Assembly: GCF_001703635.1 (NCBI RefSeq) | Contig: NZ_LQZT01000034.1 | Location: forward strand, 98,753-162,752 | Length of the DNA stretch: 64,000 nucleotides | Source: Parahoeflea olei | Lineage (GTDB): Bacteria > Pseudomonadota > Alphaproteobacteria > Rhizobiales > Rhizobiaceae | Direction of reading: 5' to 3' | Shown here: positions 33,053 to 43,413 of the stretch, piece by piece | Numbering within the stretch: position 1 is the first letter of the stretch | Layout of the letters: every line of letters starts with the position of its first letter | Translations under genes and position numbers: made by a program | Notes under the pieces: model-generated | Told to the model about the DNA's origin: nothing | The model's input: only the letters and a program-made list of their open reading frames with translations | Database searches by the model: none

Positions 33053-33883
33053 TCAGCCCCGCTGGCCCCGCGCGGGAGACGACAGCGCCCGCTCGCTCTC
33101 CGCATCGATAAAGGCGATGATGTCGGCGACGGCGGCGTTGTTGTCGGTCTGGGCGCGCAGGCGCGCGACATTCTCGCGGATCGGGCTCGCGGGATCGAAG
33201 ATCGCCTTGAAGGCGCGGCGCACCGCATGAATGGCCGGCTTGTCGAAGCCCGAGCGCTGCATGCCGATGATGTTGAGCCCCATCAGCACGCCGGGATTGC
33301 CGTTGAGCATGCCATAGGGAATGACGTCGTTGCTGACGGCCGCCAGCCCGCCGATGAAGGCATGGTGGCCAACGCGCGTGAACTGGTGGACAGCGGCCCC
33401 GCCGCCCATGATGACGCGGTCGCCGATGGTGACATGGCCCGCGAGCATGACATTGTTGGACAGGATCACGTTGCTGCCGACATGGCAGTCATGCGCCACG
33501 TGCGAATAGGCGAGGAACATGGAATTGTCGCCGACGGTGGTGGTGCCGCCGAAACTCGGCATGCCGGGATGCATGGTCACGCCTTCGCGGATGGTGCAGC
33601 CCTGCCCGATCAGAAGTTCGGTGTCTTCGCCCTTGTAGTGGATGTTCTGCGGCGCGCAGCCGAGCACGGCATTCGGGAAGACCACGCAACCGGCACCGAG
33701 CGTGGTGCAACCGTCGATGACGACATGGCTCATCAGCCGCACATTGTCGCCGAGCCTGACCTTCGGGCCGATGTGGCAGAAGGGGCCGATCTCGACATTG
33801 CGCCCGATCTCCGCCCCGTCCTCGACGATGGAGGACGGATGGATCCGCGACGGATGCAGGGCTGCGGGTGCGCTCATGGTCAT
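33053..33883 (-). CDS. lpxA: UDP-N-acetylglucosamine acyltransferase
   Basis: First acylation of lipid A synthesis, cytoplasmic. 276 aa, left-handed beta-helix of hexapeptide repeats from residue 12 ([20 protein letters not shown]) to about 190, then a helical C-terminus. Active-site region [14 protein letters not shown] and [23 protein letters not shown]. The start overlaps the fabZ stop (ATGA); a second ATG two codons later (33877) is possible. Confidence 0.97.
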   Translation of the reverse strand: MTMSAPAALHPSRIHPSSIVEDGAEIGRNVEIGPFCHIGPKVRLGDNVRLMSHVVIDGCTTLGAGCVVFPNAVLGCAPQNIHYKGEDTELLIGQGCTIREGVTMHPGMPSFGGTTTVGDNSMFLAYSHVAHDCHVGSNVILSNNVMLAGHVTIGDRVIMGGGAAVHQFTRVGHHAFIGGLAAVSNDVIPYGMLNGNPGVLMGLNIIGMQRSGFDKPAIHAVRRAFKAIFDPASPIRENVARLRAQTDNNAAVADIIAFIDAESERALSSPARGQRG

Positions 33884-34353
33884 TCAGACTCGCTTTCTGC
33901 CGAAACCAACATGGCTCCGATGTCAGCCTCGGCCACCTTGCCGCCGTCGACCATTGCCTCGCAATGGAAGCGCCAGATGTTGCCGCGCTGCTTGATTTTC
34001 GTGACGTGGTATTCCAGGCGATCGCCGGGAACGACGGGTTTGCGGAACTTGGCGTTGTCTATCGTCATGAAATAGACAAGCTTGCTGCCGGCGCCGGTGG
34101 CGCGCGCGCAGATCGCGCCCGCCGTCTGCGCCAGGCCCTCGATGATCAGCACACCGGGCATGATCGGGCGATCCGGGAAATGGCCGGTGAAATGCGGTTC
34201 GTTGGCGGTCACGTTCTTGATGCCGATGGCGGAATTGTCGCCATCGATCTCGATGATCTTGTCCACGAGCAGGAACGGGTAACGATGCGGCAACAGTTTC
34301 ATGATGTCGCCGATAGCGGCCGTGTCGAGTGTCTTAGTCGAAGCTTCGGTCAT
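33880..34353 (-). CDS. fabZ: 3-hydroxyacyl-ACP dehydratase FabZ
   Basis: Dehydrates beta-hydroxyacyl-ACP in fatty acid synthesis, competing with LpxA/LpxD for the same substrates. 157 aa hot-dog protein with catalytic His58 and Glu72 in [20 protein letters not shown]. The ATG at 34353 was chosen because it overlaps the lpxD stop by four bases (ATGA) and gives the usual length; the longer frame from 34470 runs inside lpxD. Translational coupling with lpxD and lpxA could keep the two pathways in balance. Confidence 0.97.
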   Translation of the reverse strand: MTEASTKTLDTAAIGDIMKLLPHRYPFLLVDKIIEIDGDNSAIGIKNVTANEPHFTGHFPDRPIMPGVLIIEGLAQTAGAICARATGAGSKLVYFMTIDNAKFRKPVVPGDRLEYHVTKIKQRGNIWRFHCEAMVDGGKVAEADIGAMLVSAESESE

Positions 34354-35423
34354 TGCTCTTCGCCATTCTTGTCCTGTCTTGTCCGCTCCGGCTTGCCGAA
34401 AGCGCGGGCATTGGCCTCGGCCATGTCCCGGAGAAAACCATTCATGGGCCGCGCTGGAATGCCGGCCCACCGTGCATTGGCCGGCACATTGCCGGCAACA
34501 CCGCTCATGGCGCCGATCTGGGCGCCGTCGCCGATGCTGATGTGACCGTTGACGGCGCAGGCGCCGCCGATCATGACACCGTCACCCAGCGTCGCACTGC
34601 CGGCAATGCCGGTCTGGGCGACGATAACACAATGCCGCCCGATCTTCACGTTGTGCGCGATCTGCACCTGGTTGTCGATCTTGGTGCCCTCGCCGATCAC
34701 GGTGTCGTCGAGCGCGCCGCGGTCGATGGTGGTGCCGGCGCCGATCTCGACATGGTCCTGGACGATGACCCGGCCGAGCTGCGGGATCTTGACCATGCCG
34801 CGCGGCCCGGGCGCATAGCCGAAGCCATCCTGGCCGATGGCGACATTCGGGTGAATGATCACATTGTTGCCGATCAGCGCATGCTGCACGGTCACGCCAT
34901 GGCCGATGTCGCAATTGCGGCCGATGCGGCAACCGCGCCCGATGGCTGCGCCGGAGGAAATCACGCTGCCTGAACCGATTTCGGCGCCCGCGCCGATCAC
35001 CGCGCCCGCCTCGATGACAACCCCGTGCTCGATCACGGCGGCAGGATCGACGATCGCCGCGGCGGAGATGCCCGAACCGGAGGTCAGGGGCCAGGGACGC
35101 AGGGCCGCGGGCATCAGCGCCGCACCGGCGAGCGCAAAGGCCGTTTGCGGTGCGCGAGAGACCAGCACGCCCACGCCCTCAGGCACATGGGCGGCAAGAC
35201 CGGCGGTGACGATGACGGCGCCCGCGACCGAATTCTTCAAATCCGGCAATGCCTTGCGAGAATTTGCAAACGTGATGTCGGTGGAAGTCGCGCGCCCGAT
35301 CGGCGCAAGCGCGGTGATCAGGCGGTCAGCATGTTCCGGATTCGCCAGTTCGGCTCCGCAAAGACCGGCAAGGTCTGAAAGCGAAATGCCTTCATGCGGA
35401 CGAAAGAAGCGGGTTGTGTCCAT
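34350..35423 (-). CDS. lpxD: UDP-3-O-(3-hydroxyacyl)glucosamine N-acyltransferase
   Basis: Adds the second hydroxyacyl chain in lipid A synthesis. 357 aa: N-terminal uridine-binding domain (residues 1-100) and hexapeptide-repeat beta-helix ([50 protein letters not shown]). ATG chosen at 35423; a TTG two codons earlier is possible. No clear Shine-Dalgarno is visible. The 54-base gap to bamA contains a strong TTCG hairpin. Confidence 0.96.
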   Translation of the reverse strand: MDTTRFFRPHEGISLSDLAGLCGAELANPEHADRLITALAPIGRATSTDITFANSRKALPDLKNSVAGAVIVTAGLAAHVPEGVGVLVSRAPQTAFALAGAALMPAALRPWPLTSGSGISAAAIVDPAAVIEHGVVIEAGAVIGAGAEIGSGSVISSGAAIGRGCRIGRNCDIGHGVTVQHALIGNNVIIHPNVAIGQDGFGYAPGPRGMVKIPQLGRVIVQDHVEIGAGTTIDRGALDDTVIGEGTKIDNQVQIAHNVKIGRHCVIVAQTGIAGSATLGDGVMIGGACAVNGHISIGDGAQIGAMSGVAGNVPANARWAGIPARPMNGFLRDMAEANARAFGKPERTRQDKNGEEQ

Positions 35424-35446
35424 AAACAAGGAGACCAGAACGAAAG

Positions 35447-35472
35447 ACCGGGTGGCCCGAAGGCCACCCGGT
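35447..35472 (-). other. Strong TTCG-loop hairpin between bamA and lpxD
   Basis: On the minus strand a perfect 11-bp stem ACCGGGTGGCC / GGCCACCCGGT closed by a C(TTCG)G loop starts five bases after the bamA stop. No T-run follows (CTTTCG), so it is not a classical terminator; it could be a partial terminator, an RNase barrier or a stability element setting bamA above lpxD expression. Confidence 0.7.
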
Positions 35473-35477
35473 TCAGA

Positions 35478-37847
35478 TCAGAAGCGCGTCGAGGCGCCGA
35501 AGCCGAATTTCTTGACCTCGTCGAAGTCCTGCTTGGCGACCGGCTCGGCATAATAGACCCGGAGCGGACCGAAGGGCGAAGCCCAGGTGATGCCGAAGCC
35601 CACCGAAGCACGCCATTCCATGTCGTTGCCATCCAACCTCTGGCCGCCCTTGTCAGCCGTGGAAATCTCGTTGCCATAGAGCGTGGCCGCATCGGCGAAC
35701 ACGTTGAAGCGCAGACCGAGATCACGCGACAGCGCCGGCATGGGCGCCGAAACCTCGACGGTGCCGTTGAAATAGGTCGTGCCGCCGGCGGCGCCGACAT
35801 AACGCGCGGCAACCGGATCGTACATGCGCGGGCCGATACCGCGGGTGTCGAAGCCGCGAATGGTTTCCTGGCCGACGAACAGGTGGTCGAACACCCGCAG
35901 GTCGTCGCCGGTCGCAACCACATTGCCCGCGCCGACGGTGACCTGTCCGATCATGTCGGCCTGCTCGGAGAGCATGTGGAAGTAGCTCGCCTTGGCCGTG
36001 GTCTTCAGATACTCCGAATCGAAGCCCAGACCGGCATATTCCTGTGTGATGCGGGCAGAGATGCCTTCCCGCGGCAGCTTCTGGTCGTCCAGCGTGTTGT
36101 AGGACAGCGTGTAGGACAGCGCGCCGATCTGATGGCCGCCATTGGCGACGGTGCGCGACACCGCAGCAAGTTCCGGTGCCGACGGAATGGTCGCCGAGTT
36201 GAGCACATAGTCGTTGTAGCTGGTCTCGGAATACTTGAAGGCCGTGCTCAGATACAGGTTCTCGGTGATCGGCGCACCGATGCGCAGATTGATACCCTGG
36301 GTATCCTCTTCGAAGCCGGTGTAGCTGCGGTCGGTCTTCTTGAAGACGTCGAAGCCGGCAGCCAGGCGGTAGCCCAGGAAATACGGCTCGGTGAACGACA
36401 CCGTGTATTCGCGCGAATCGTTGCCGCCGCCGACCGAAGCCCGGATGAACTGGCCGCGACCGAGGAAGTTGCGCTCGGTGATGTCGACGGTGGCGGTGAA
36501 ACCGTCATTGTTCGAGTAGCCGCCGCCCACGCCGAATTCACCGGTCGGCTGGTCCTTGACGTCGACGACCAGGATCACGCGGTCGGGCTGGGAGCCCGGC
36601 TGGGTGGTGATATCGACCGAGGAGAAGAAGTTGAGCTTCTCGAGCCGCTTCTTGGCGCGCCGCACCAGAACCTGGTTGAAGGCGTCGCCTTCCGACAGGT
36701 CGAACTCGCGGCGGATCACGTAGTCGCGGGTGCGGGTGTTGCCGCGGATCTCGATGCGCTCGACATAGGCGCGCGTGCCCTCGTCCACCAGATAGGTGAC
36801 CGAAATGGTGCGGTTGGTGAAGTCACGGTCGCCGCGCGGCGTGATCGTGGCAAAGGGATAACCCTGGGTGGCGACGTGGTCGGAGATCGCAAGGATCGTG
36901 TCCTCGACCTTCTCCGCACTGTAGACCGCGCCGCTGCGGGTCTCGATCATGTTGCGAAGCGAATCGGAGTCGATCCCCGGCACCGTGCTTTCGATGCTCA
37001 CATCGCCGAACACATAGCGCTCGCCTTCCTCGACGGTGATGGTGACAACATATTCGTTGCTGGCCTCATCAAGCTCGGCGAAGGAGGAAATGACGCGGAA
37101 ATCGGCATAGCCGCGATTGTAGTAGAAGCGGCGCAGCAGCTCCTCGTCGGCGCGCAGCTTGTCCTCGTCATAGACGTCCTTGCGGGTCAGGAACGAGAGC
37201 ATGTTGGAGCGCTTGGTGGAGATCACATCGGCCAGGCGGCCGTCACCGAAGGCCTGGTTGCCGACGAAATTGATGGTCGAAATCTTGGTGCGGTCGCCTT
37301 CGTTGATTTCGAAGGCCAGGTTGACGCGGCCACCCTCGACCGGAACCACGCGGGTGTTGACCACGGCGTCGCTGCGACCGATGGCGGCGTAGGCGTCGCG
37401 GATGGCCTGCACGTCGGCCTGAATGATCTGATCGTTGTACGGGCCAAGCTGACGGCTCTGGACAACGCCCTTGAGCGCCACGTCCTTGAGCTTCTTGTTG
37501 CCGTTGAAGACGACCTGGTTGATGATCTGGTTCTCGGCGACCGTCACCACCAGGGTCGAGCCGGACACGCTGATCTGGACATCCGAGAACAGGCCCGTGG
37601 AAAACAGCCGCTTGACCGATTCATCGATATCATTGTTGGTGAAACTCGCGCCGGGCTTGATCGTCAGATTGCCGCGCACGGTGGATGCATCAACTCGGGA
37701 ATTGCCCCGCACTTCGACGCGATTGACCACAGCTGCTTCAGCAATTGTAACCCCGGCAAGTGTCGCAACACCCGCTCCCGTCACAACGATCCCCGCGGCC
37801 AGCGCAGCGGCCGACACAGCGTTCAAAAGGCTTGAACCGGTTTTCAT
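35478..37847 (-). CDS. bamA: Outer membrane protein assembly factor BamA
   Basis: Central beta-barrel of the BAM complex that inserts outer-membrane proteins. 789 aa: signal peptide (residues 1-36, basic start, cleavage near IAEAA), five POTRA domains (about 40-365; VRGNLTIKPGASF, VNLAFEINEGDRT, VEEGERYVFG, VTYLVDEGTRAYV), then a 16-strand barrel with GFGITWASPFGPLRVYYA. It ends in phenylalanine (STRF), as expected for BAM recognition. Good ribosome site (AGGTAATAAGATCA before ATG). Follows rseP after 203 bases. Confidence 0.97.
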   Translation of the reverse strand: MKTGSSLLNAVSAAALAAGIVVTGAGVATLAGVTIAEAAVVNRVEVRGNSRVDASTVRGNLTIKPGASFTNNDIDESVKRLFSTGLFSDVQISVSGSTLVVTVAENQIINQVVFNGNKKLKDVALKGVVQSRQLGPYNDQIIQADVQAIRDAYAAIGRSDAVVNTRVVPVEGGRVNLAFEINEGDRTKISTINFVGNQAFGDGRLADVISTKRSNMLSFLTRKDVYDEDKLRADEELLRRFYYNRGYADFRVISSFAELDEASNEYVVTITVEEGERYVFGDVSIESTVPGIDSDSLRNMIETRSGAVYSAEKVEDTILAISDHVATQGYPFATITPRGDRDFTNRTISVTYLVDEGTRAYVERIEIRGNTRTRDYVIRREFDLSEGDAFNQVLVRRAKKRLEKLNFFSSVDITTQPGSQPDRVILVVDVKDQPTGEFGVGGGYSNNDGFTATVDITERNFLGRGQFIRASVGGGNDSREYTVSFTEPYFLGYRLAAGFDVFKKTDRSYTGFEEDTQGINLRIGAPITENLYLSTAFKYSETSYNDYVLNSATIPSAPELAAVSRTVANGGHQIGALSYTLSYNTLDDQKLPREGISARITQEYAGLGFDSEYLKTTAKASYFHMLSEQADMIGQVTVGAGNVVATGDDLRVFDHLFVGQETIRGFDTRGIGPRMYDPVAARYVGAAGGTTYFNGTVEVSAPMPALSRDLGLRFNVFADAATLYGNEISTADKGGQRLDGNDMEWRASVGFGITWASPFGPLRVYYAEPVAKQDFDEVKKFGFGASTRF

Positions 37848-38050
37848 TGATCTTATTACCTTTTTTTACTCGCACGCCCCGACCGGAGCCACGCATCGTG
37901 AGTCATGACTTGAGCCCGTTTTACCCGCTTTTCATACACAAGCAAGGGACGGAGTTAATTTCTGTTTACTTCGCTCCACAGCGTGGCGCTTTGGACACGC
38001 CAGAGCCGTTTCAAGGTTAATGGACGGTTAGCATGGCTCCCCGCCGGATT

Positions 38051-39184
38051 TCAACCGATCAGCATGGTGACATCGTTCCATGTCGCAAAAATCATCAGCG
38101 CCAGTACGATCGACAAGCCGACACGATAGGCCCATTCCTGCGCCGCCTCCCCCGGAGGCCGGCCGCGGACCGCCTCAATGGCGTAAAAGACCAGATGGCC
38201 GCCGTCAAGCATCGGCACGGGCATCAGGTTGAGAAGTCCGATCGACACCGACAGCACCGCCGCAAGCCGGATCAGCGCGGACAGTCCGACCGTCGACATG
38301 TCCTTGGAATATTTCGCGACCCGGATCGGCCCGCCGAGCTGGTCGGGCTTTTCCCGGCCGGAAATGATGTTGCCGATATAGCCGAAGGTGCGGGTGACGA
38401 TGTACCAACTTTGTGCAGCCCCCTCGCCCACGGCCTCCAGCGGGCCGTATTCGCGCAGGCGGGAATTGCCGGCCTCGTCATTGGTGATCACGCCGATGCG
38501 GCCGACCTCCATCTTGTTGCCGAAACCGTCGGAGATTTCGGTGCGCACCGGGGTCAGCGTCAGATCGACCATTGCACCGTCCCGATCCATGGTGACGGTG
38601 ATCGGCTGCTCCGGACGCACGCTCACATAGCGCTGCACATCGTCAAACAATTCGACCTTGACCCCGTCGATGGCGACGAAGCGGTCGCCCGGCAGGATGC
38701 CCGCGGCTTCGGCGGCGCTGCCGGGCTGGACGGCGGCCACCACCGGATCGGAGATCATGCGGCCGTTGAGGGCGAAGAAGACGGCGAAAATCGCGATCGC
38801 CAGAATGAAATTGGCAATCGGGCCGGCTGCCACGGTGGCGGCGCGGCGCCACAGCGCGGCATTGGGGAAGGACCGGGCGCGGTCGGCATCGCTCAACACC
38901 GCCTCGCCCGCCCCGCTCGGCATGCTGGCCGCGTTCTCGTCGCCGAGGAATTTGACATAGCCGCCGAGCGGAATCAGCGACACCCGCCAATGGGTGCCGT
39001 GGCGGTCGGTGCGGCCGAACAGTTCCGGCCCGAAGCCGACCGAGAACACCTCGGCCTTGATGCCGCACCAGCGGCCGACCAGGTAGTGCCCGAGTTCGTG
39101 GAAGAAGACGACGATGGTCAGGACCAGCAGGAACGGCGGCAAGGCGCTCAGGATGCTGCCGGCCGAGGAAGTCAGGAATTCCAT
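38051..39184 (-). CDS. rseP: RIP metalloprotease RseP (site-2 protease)
   Basis: Intramembrane zinc protease that cuts anti-sigma factors or other membrane substrates. 377 aa: zinc motif HELGH at residues 29-33 in TM1, a PDZ domain (about 120-215, GSAAEAAGILPGDRFVAID), and the second zinc-ligand motif PMLDGGH near residue 318, followed by the last membrane segment. The ATG at 39184 has AAGGAAAC upstream; earlier in-frame ATGs at 39202 and 39241 precede or include that site. Lies between cdsA and bamA. Confidence 0.96.
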   Translation of the reverse strand: MEFLTSSAGSILSALPPFLLVLTIVVFFHELGHYLVGRWCGIKAEVFSVGFGPELFGRTDRHGTHWRVSLIPLGGYVKFLGDENAASMPSGAGEAVLSDADRARSFPNAALWRRAATVAAGPIANFILAIAIFAVFFALNGRMISDPVVAAVQPGSAAEAAGILPGDRFVAIDGVKVELFDDVQRYVSVRPEQPITVTMDRDGAMVDLTLTPVRTEISDGFGNKMEVGRIGVITNDEAGNSRLREYGPLEAVGEGAAQSWYIVTRTFGYIGNIISGREKPDQLGGPIRVAKYSKDMSTVGLSALIRLAAVLSVSIGLLNLMPVPMLDGGHLVFYAIEAVRGRPPGEAAQEWAYRVGLSIVLALMIFATWNDVTMLIG

Positions 39185-39259
39185 GAGGTCGTTTCCTTTC
39201 ATGACGCGAGAGGGGACAGGAAGCCCCTGGTCAGGCGCCACGCGCCGAATCGCAGCGTA

Positions 39260-40096
39260 TTATAGGCCGAGCAACCTTGCCGCAAGCTCGTCCGCGCCCC
39301 CCGCGGGGCCGGCCACCGGCAGCAGATTGCCCAATACAAAGGCTGCGAATGCGGCAAATACAAGACCGTCAACCCGGTCCATGACGCCGCCATGACCGGG
39401 AATGATGTGGCCCGAATCCTTGGCGCCGAAGCGCCGCTTGACCCAGGATTCGAACAGGTCGCCGAGCACCGAGGCGATCACCAGCACGAGCGCGATCAGC
39501 GGGACGGCGACGCCGCCGCCCTGGCGAATGGCAAGCGCGGTGCCGACGCCGGCGCCGACCCCCGCGGCCGCACCGCAGATCGCCCCCGACCAGGTCTTGC
39601 CGGGCGAGATCCGCGGCGCCAGTTTCGGCCCGCCGAGCGCACGGCCGCAAAACAGCGCCATGGTGTCGGCGGTCCAGACGATGGCATAGATGAAGAGCAT
39701 GGCGAACAGGCCGGACAGCCCGTCGCCCCGGATCTCGGCCAGCGCCAGCCCCGAAAACCCCGCATAGAGCACCGCCGTGGCCGACCACAGGCCGCCGCCG
39801 CGCCGGACGCCGGCAAAACTTGCGCCACCGGCGCCGATCAGGATCGCCGCCAGCGCCATCGAGGGCAGTCCGGTGAGGATGAAGACGGCGGTTGCCAGCA
39901 CCGCCAGCCAGCCGATCGCATTGGCGAGCGGCGCCTTCAGCGACGCCTCGGCCATGGTGGTGAACTCGTAGTGCACGATCACCATGATGATGACGGCGAG
40001 ACTGCGGAACCAGACGCCGCCGGCCCAGGTGGCCGCCAGCACGGCGACGCCGAGCACGAGGGCGGAGGCGATCCGCAGCCGCAATTCGCGCGACAT
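39260..40096 (-). CDS. cdsA: Phosphatidate cytidylyltransferase
   Basis: Makes CDP-diacylglycerol for phospholipid synthesis at the inner membrane. 278 aa, multi-spanning. The signature appears near the C-terminus as KRRFGAKDSGHIIPGHGGVMDRVDG (key residues S, KD, PGHGG, DRxD); an earlier conserved segment is GGPKLAPRISPGKTW. Its start overlaps the uppS stop by one base (TGATG). Confidence 0.96.
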   Translation of the reverse strand: MSRELRLRIASALVLGVAVLAATWAGGVWFRSLAVIIMVIVHYEFTTMAEASLKAPLANAIGWLAVLATAVFILTGLPSMALAAILIGAGGASFAGVRRGGGLWSATAVLYAGFSGLALAEIRGDGLSGLFAMLFIYAIVWTADTMALFCGRALGGPKLAPRISPGKTWSGAICGAAAGVGAGVGTALAIRQGGGVAVPLIALVLVIASVLGDLFESWVKRRFGAKDSGHIIPGHGGVMDRVDGLVFAAFAAFVLGNLLPVAGPAGGADELAARLLGL

Positions 40097-40851
40097 CAGG
40101 AACCGACCGCGATTTCAGGCGCCTCGACCGCACCGAACCGCCGGTCGCGGCGGCTGTATTCGGCCAGCGCCTCGTAGAACGCCTTGCGGTCGAAATCCGG
40201 CCACAGGCACGGCATGAACACGAATTCCGAATAGGCCGCCTGCCACAACAGGAAATTGGACAGGCGCTGCTCGCCGCTGGTGCGGATGACCAGATCCGGA
40301 TCGGGAATGCCGGTGGTGTCGATATAGGTCGACAGCGTCGCCTCGCTGACATGGGCGGGGTCGATCCGGCCCGAGCGCACGGCTTCCGCGATCGAGCGGA
40401 CGGCGCGGGTCAGCTCGTTGCGGGCGCCGTAGTTGAAGGCGATGATCAGCGTCACGCCGGTGTTGTTGCGGGTGCGCTCCTCCGCCTCGTCGAGCAGCGC
40501 GCGGATATCGGGCTGCACGGTGTCGCGGCAGCCGATCACCTTGATGCAGACATTCTCGCGGTGCAGATCGGCAAGGTCCCTGCGGATGAAGAACCTGAGG
40601 ATGCCCATCAGGTCGGAGACCTCTTCCTGCGGCCTGTTCCAGTTCTCCGAGGAGAAGGCGAACAGCGTCAGATAGCCGATATTGGCCTCGGCCGCGGTAC
40701 GGACCGCTTCACGCACGCGCTCGACACCGGCGCGATGGCCGGCGGTTCGGGGCAGACCGCGCGCACGGGCCCAACGGCCGTTGCCATCCATGATGATGGC
40801 AACATGCCGGGGTAAGGACAGAGGACTTTCGTGTCGCATCGCTTGGGCCAT
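40096..40851 (-). CDS. uppS: Undecaprenyl diphosphate synthase (cis-prenyltransferase)
   Basis: Builds the C55 lipid carrier for peptidoglycan and O-antigen. 251 aa. Catalytic Asp and phosphate-binding loop in AIIMDGNGRWARARG; further signatures LTLFAFSSENWNRP, IIAFNYGARNELTRAV and PDLVIRTSGEQRLSNFLLWQ. ATG codons at 40851 and four codons later (40839) are both possible. Follows frr after 26 bases. Confidence 0.97.
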   Translation of the reverse strand: MAQAMRHESPLSLPRHVAIIMDGNGRWARARGLPRTAGHRAGVERVREAVRTAAEANIGYLTLFAFSSENWNRPQEEVSDLMGILRFFIRRDLADLHRENVCIKVIGCRDTVQPDIRALLDEAEERTRNNTGVTLIIAFNYGARNELTRAVRSIAEAVRSGRIDPAHVSEATLSTYIDTTGIPDPDLVIRTSGEQRLSNFLLWQAAYSEFVFMPCLWPDFDRKAFYEALAEYSRRDRRFGAVEAPEIAVGS

Positions 40852-40877
40852 TTCCCGAGTTGTTGCACGAGTCGCGC

Positions 40878-41438
40878 CTAAACCTGCATGATTTCCTTTT
40901 CCTTATCGACCAGCAAGTGGTCGATTTCGGCAATCTTCTCGTCGGTCATCTTCTGCACGACATCGGCTTCGCGGCGATGATCGTCCTGGCTGATGTCGCC
41001 GTCCTTCTCCGCCTTCTTGAGCGAATCCATGCCGTCGCGGCGCACGTTGCGCACGGCGATGCGGGCATTTTCGGCATAGGTATGCGACACCTTGACCAGC
41101 TGCTTGCGCCGTTCCTCGTTGAGTTCGGGCAGCGGGATGCGCAGGTTCTGGCCGTCGATGATCGGGTTGAGGCCCAGATTGGCCTCGCGGATGCCGCGGT
41201 CGACGGCGCCGACCATCTGCTTGTCCCACACGGAGACGCCGAGCATGCGCGGCTCGGGCACGGTCACGTTGGCGACCTGGTTGAGCGGCACGCGGCTGCC
41301 ATAGGCCTCGACCATCACCGGATCGAGCACGTTGGCCGACGCGCGACCGGTGCGCAACGATGCGATGTCGCTCTTGAAGGCGGTGATCGCCCCTTCCATG
41401 CGACGTTTGAGTTCCTTGAGATCAACGCCTTCACTCAT
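40878..41438 (-). CDS. frr: Ribosome recycling factor
   Basis: Splits post-termination ribosomes together with EF-G. 186 aa, tRNA-shaped three-helix protein. Signatures [37 protein letters not shown] and [18 protein letters not shown] (here written [13 protein letters not shown]). It lies 63 bases after pyrH and 26 before uppS, in the usual rpsB-tsf-pyrH-frr order. Confidence 0.98.
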   Translation of the reverse strand: MSEGVDLKELKRRMEGAITAFKSDIASLRTGRASANVLDPVMVEAYGSRVPLNQVANVTVPEPRMLGVSVWDKQMVGAVDRGIREANLGLNPIIDGQNLRIPLPELNEERRKQLVKVSHTYAENARIAVRNVRRDGMDSLKKAEKDGDISQDDHRREADVVQKMTDEKIAEIDHLLVDKEKEIMQV

Positions 41439-41501
41439 CGCCAGTCCTTCCTGCAGTTTACTGCTGTCAATGCGCTGGCAGCGTCTCGCGCCGCCGACGG
41501 A

Positions 41502-42224
41502 TTAATGATCGCGAACGATCGTCGCGCGGCCTTCGCCGACCATGATCCTGGCGAATGCGCCCTTTTCGTGGATCGAAAAAACGACAATCGGAATCGAGTT
41601 CTCGCGCGCCAGCGCGACGGCTGCGACATCCATGACGGCAAGCCCCTTGTCGAGCACTTCGTCATGGGTGAGCGTATCGAACCGGGTGGCGTCGGGATGG
41701 AGCTTGGGGTCGGCCGAATAGATGCCGTCGACCTGGGTGCCCTTGAGGATGGCCTCGGCGCCCATTTCCGCGGCGCGCAGCGCGGCGGCGGAATCGGTGG
41801 TGAAGAAGGGGTTGCCGGTGCCGCCGGCGAAGATCACCACACGGCCCTTTTCAAGATGGTGCTGGGCCGCGCGCTGGGAAAAGCTCTGGCAGATCTCGGG
41901 CATGGAAATGGCCGACAGCACCTCGGTGGTGATGCCGAGCTTGCGCAGCGAGGTGGCGAGCGCGAGCGCGTTGATGACGGTGGCGAGCATGCCCATGTGG
42001 TCGCCCGTCACCCGGTCGCCGCCCTTGGAGGCCACCGCGACGCCGCGGAAGATGTTGCCGCCGCCCACGACTACGCCCACTTCCACGCCCATGGCGCGCA
42101 CTTCGGCGATATCGGCGGCGATGCGGTCGGACACGGTGACGTCGATGCCGAAGCCCTGGCTCCCCATCAGGGCTTCGCCCGAGCATTTGAGGAGAACGCG
42201 CTTGAAGAGGGGCTTGGCTGTCAT
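41502..42224 (-). CDS. pyrH: UMP kinase
   Basis: Hexameric bacterial kinase phosphorylating UMP to UDP, regulated by GTP and UTP. 240 aa, amino-acid-kinase fold. The N-terminus reads PLFKRVLLKCSGEALMG; VGGGNIFRG, DHMGMLATVINALAL and FAGGTGNPFFTTDSAAALRA are diagnostic. The ATG at 42224 gives the family N-terminus; its ribosome site is weak. The 109-base gap after tsf contains a 12-bp hairpin. Confidence 0.97.
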   Translation of the reverse strand: MTAKPLFKRVLLKCSGEALMGSQGFGIDVTVSDRIAADIAEVRAMGVEVGVVVGGGNIFRGVAVASKGGDRVTGDHMGMLATVINALALATSLRKLGITTEVLSAISMPEICQSFSQRAAQHHLEKGRVVIFAGGTGNPFFTTDSAAALRAAEMGAEAILKGTQVDGIYSADPKLHPDATRFDTLTHDEVLDKGLAVMDVAAVALARENSIPIVVFSIHEKGAFARIMVGEGRATIVRDH

Positions 42225-42261
42225 GGGGGTATCCGTATTTTTGTTCAGGCCCGGATACACG

Positions 42262-42291
42262 AAGGGCACCGCGTTGTCACGCGATGCCCTT
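42262..42291 (-). other. Intercistronic hairpin between tsf and pyrH
   Basis: Minus-strand arms AAGGGCATCGCG and CGCGGTGCCCTT form a 12-bp stem (one G-U pair) with a 6-base loop, 42 bases after the tsf stop. No T-run follows on the transcribed strand. Likely an attenuator or mRNA-processing structure separating rpsB-tsf from pyrH-frr. Confidence 0.6.
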
Positions 42292-42333
42292 GCGGTTTTT
42301 CCACAAAGCGCGCCCCGCGGCGCGCGGCGGGCC

Positions 42334-43257
42334 TCAGCCCTTGACGGCGGCGGCCACTTCCGCGGCGAAGTCGCTTTCTTCTTTCTCGATGCCTTCACCG
42401 AGCTGGAAGCGCACGAAGGCAGCGATCTCGACCGGTGCGCCGGCCTGTTCGGCGGAGGCCTTGACGGCTTCGCCGACGGTCTGGTCGGGGTTCATGACGA
42501 AAGCCTGCGACAGCAGCGCCACTTCCTCGTAGAACTTGCGCATGCGGCCTTCGACCATCTTCTCGATGATCGCATCGGGCTTGCCCGATTCGCGGGCCTG
42601 CTCGATGAACACGTTGCGCTCGCGGTCGGCGACGGCGGGATCGACATCGGCGGAGGTGAGCGCCAGCGGGTTGGTGGCGGCGATGTGCATGGCGACCTGG
42701 CGGCCGATGGCGTTGAGCGCTTCGGCATTGCCGGTCGACTTGACGGCGACGATGACGCCGAGCTTGCCGAGGCCGTCGGCGACGGCATTGTGCACATAGG
42801 TGGCGACGACGCCGTCATCGACCGACAGCTTGGCGGCGCGACGGAAGCTCATGTTCTCGCCGATATGGGCGATGGCGTCCTTGACGGTCTCGGTGACCGA
42901 CTTGCCCGACGACGGCACGGTGGCGGCGGCGACGGCTTCGGCCGAACCATCGGTGCCGAGCGCGACCTGGGCGATCGAGCGGGCGAGATCCTGGAAGGCG
43001 TCATTGCGGGCCACGAAGTCGGTCTCGGAGTTGACCTCGACGACGACCGCGCTCTTGCCTTCGGAGGCAACGGCGATCAGGCCTTCGGCGGCGGTACGGC
43101 CCGACTTCTTGTCGGCCTTGGCGATGCCCTTGGCGCGCAGCCAGTCGATGGCGGCTTCCATGTCGCCATTGGTTTCGGCCAGCGCCTTCTTGCAGTCCAT
43201 CATGCCTGCGCCGGTCTTGTCGCGCAGCTCTTTCACCATTGCAGCGGTAATGCTCAT
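42334..43257 (-). CDS. tsf: Elongation factor Ts
   Basis: Nucleotide-exchange factor for EF-Tu. 307 aa. The UBA-like N-terminus is [26 protein letters not shown], followed by the core with [13 protein letters not shown] and [14 protein letters not shown]. It follows rpsB after 156 bases in the usual order. Confidence 0.98.
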   Translation of the reverse strand: MSITAAMVKELRDKTGAGMMDCKKALAETNGDMEAAIDWLRAKGIAKADKKSGRTAAEGLIAVASEGKSAVVVEVNSETDFVARNDAFQDLARSIAQVALGTDGSAEAVAAATVPSSGKSVTETVKDAIAHIGENMSFRRAAKLSVDDGVVATYVHNAVADGLGKLGVIVAVKSTGNAEALNAIGRQVAMHIAATNPLALTSADVDPAVADRERNVFIEQARESGKPDAIIEKMVEGRMRKFYEEVALLSQAFVMNPDQTVGEAVKASAEQAGAPVEIAAFVRFQLGEGIEKEESDFAAEVAAAVKG

Positions 43258-43413
43258 AGCAGCCTCTTCATTCTTGATGCGTGCGGGCGGGCCCTGAAGG
43301 CGAAACCGACACCGGCGACGCTTTTCGGCATGTCGACCATGCCATTGAAATGTGACAGCCCGGCAAAGCGCAGCGGCTCGGCCGGGCCGGTTGTGTCCGA
43401 AACCCGGGGCCTA

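Noticed and set aside
35447..35472. Classical terminator after bamA
   Set aside because: The stem is strong but is followed by CTTTCG rather than a U-run, and the downstream lpx genes have no evident promoter.
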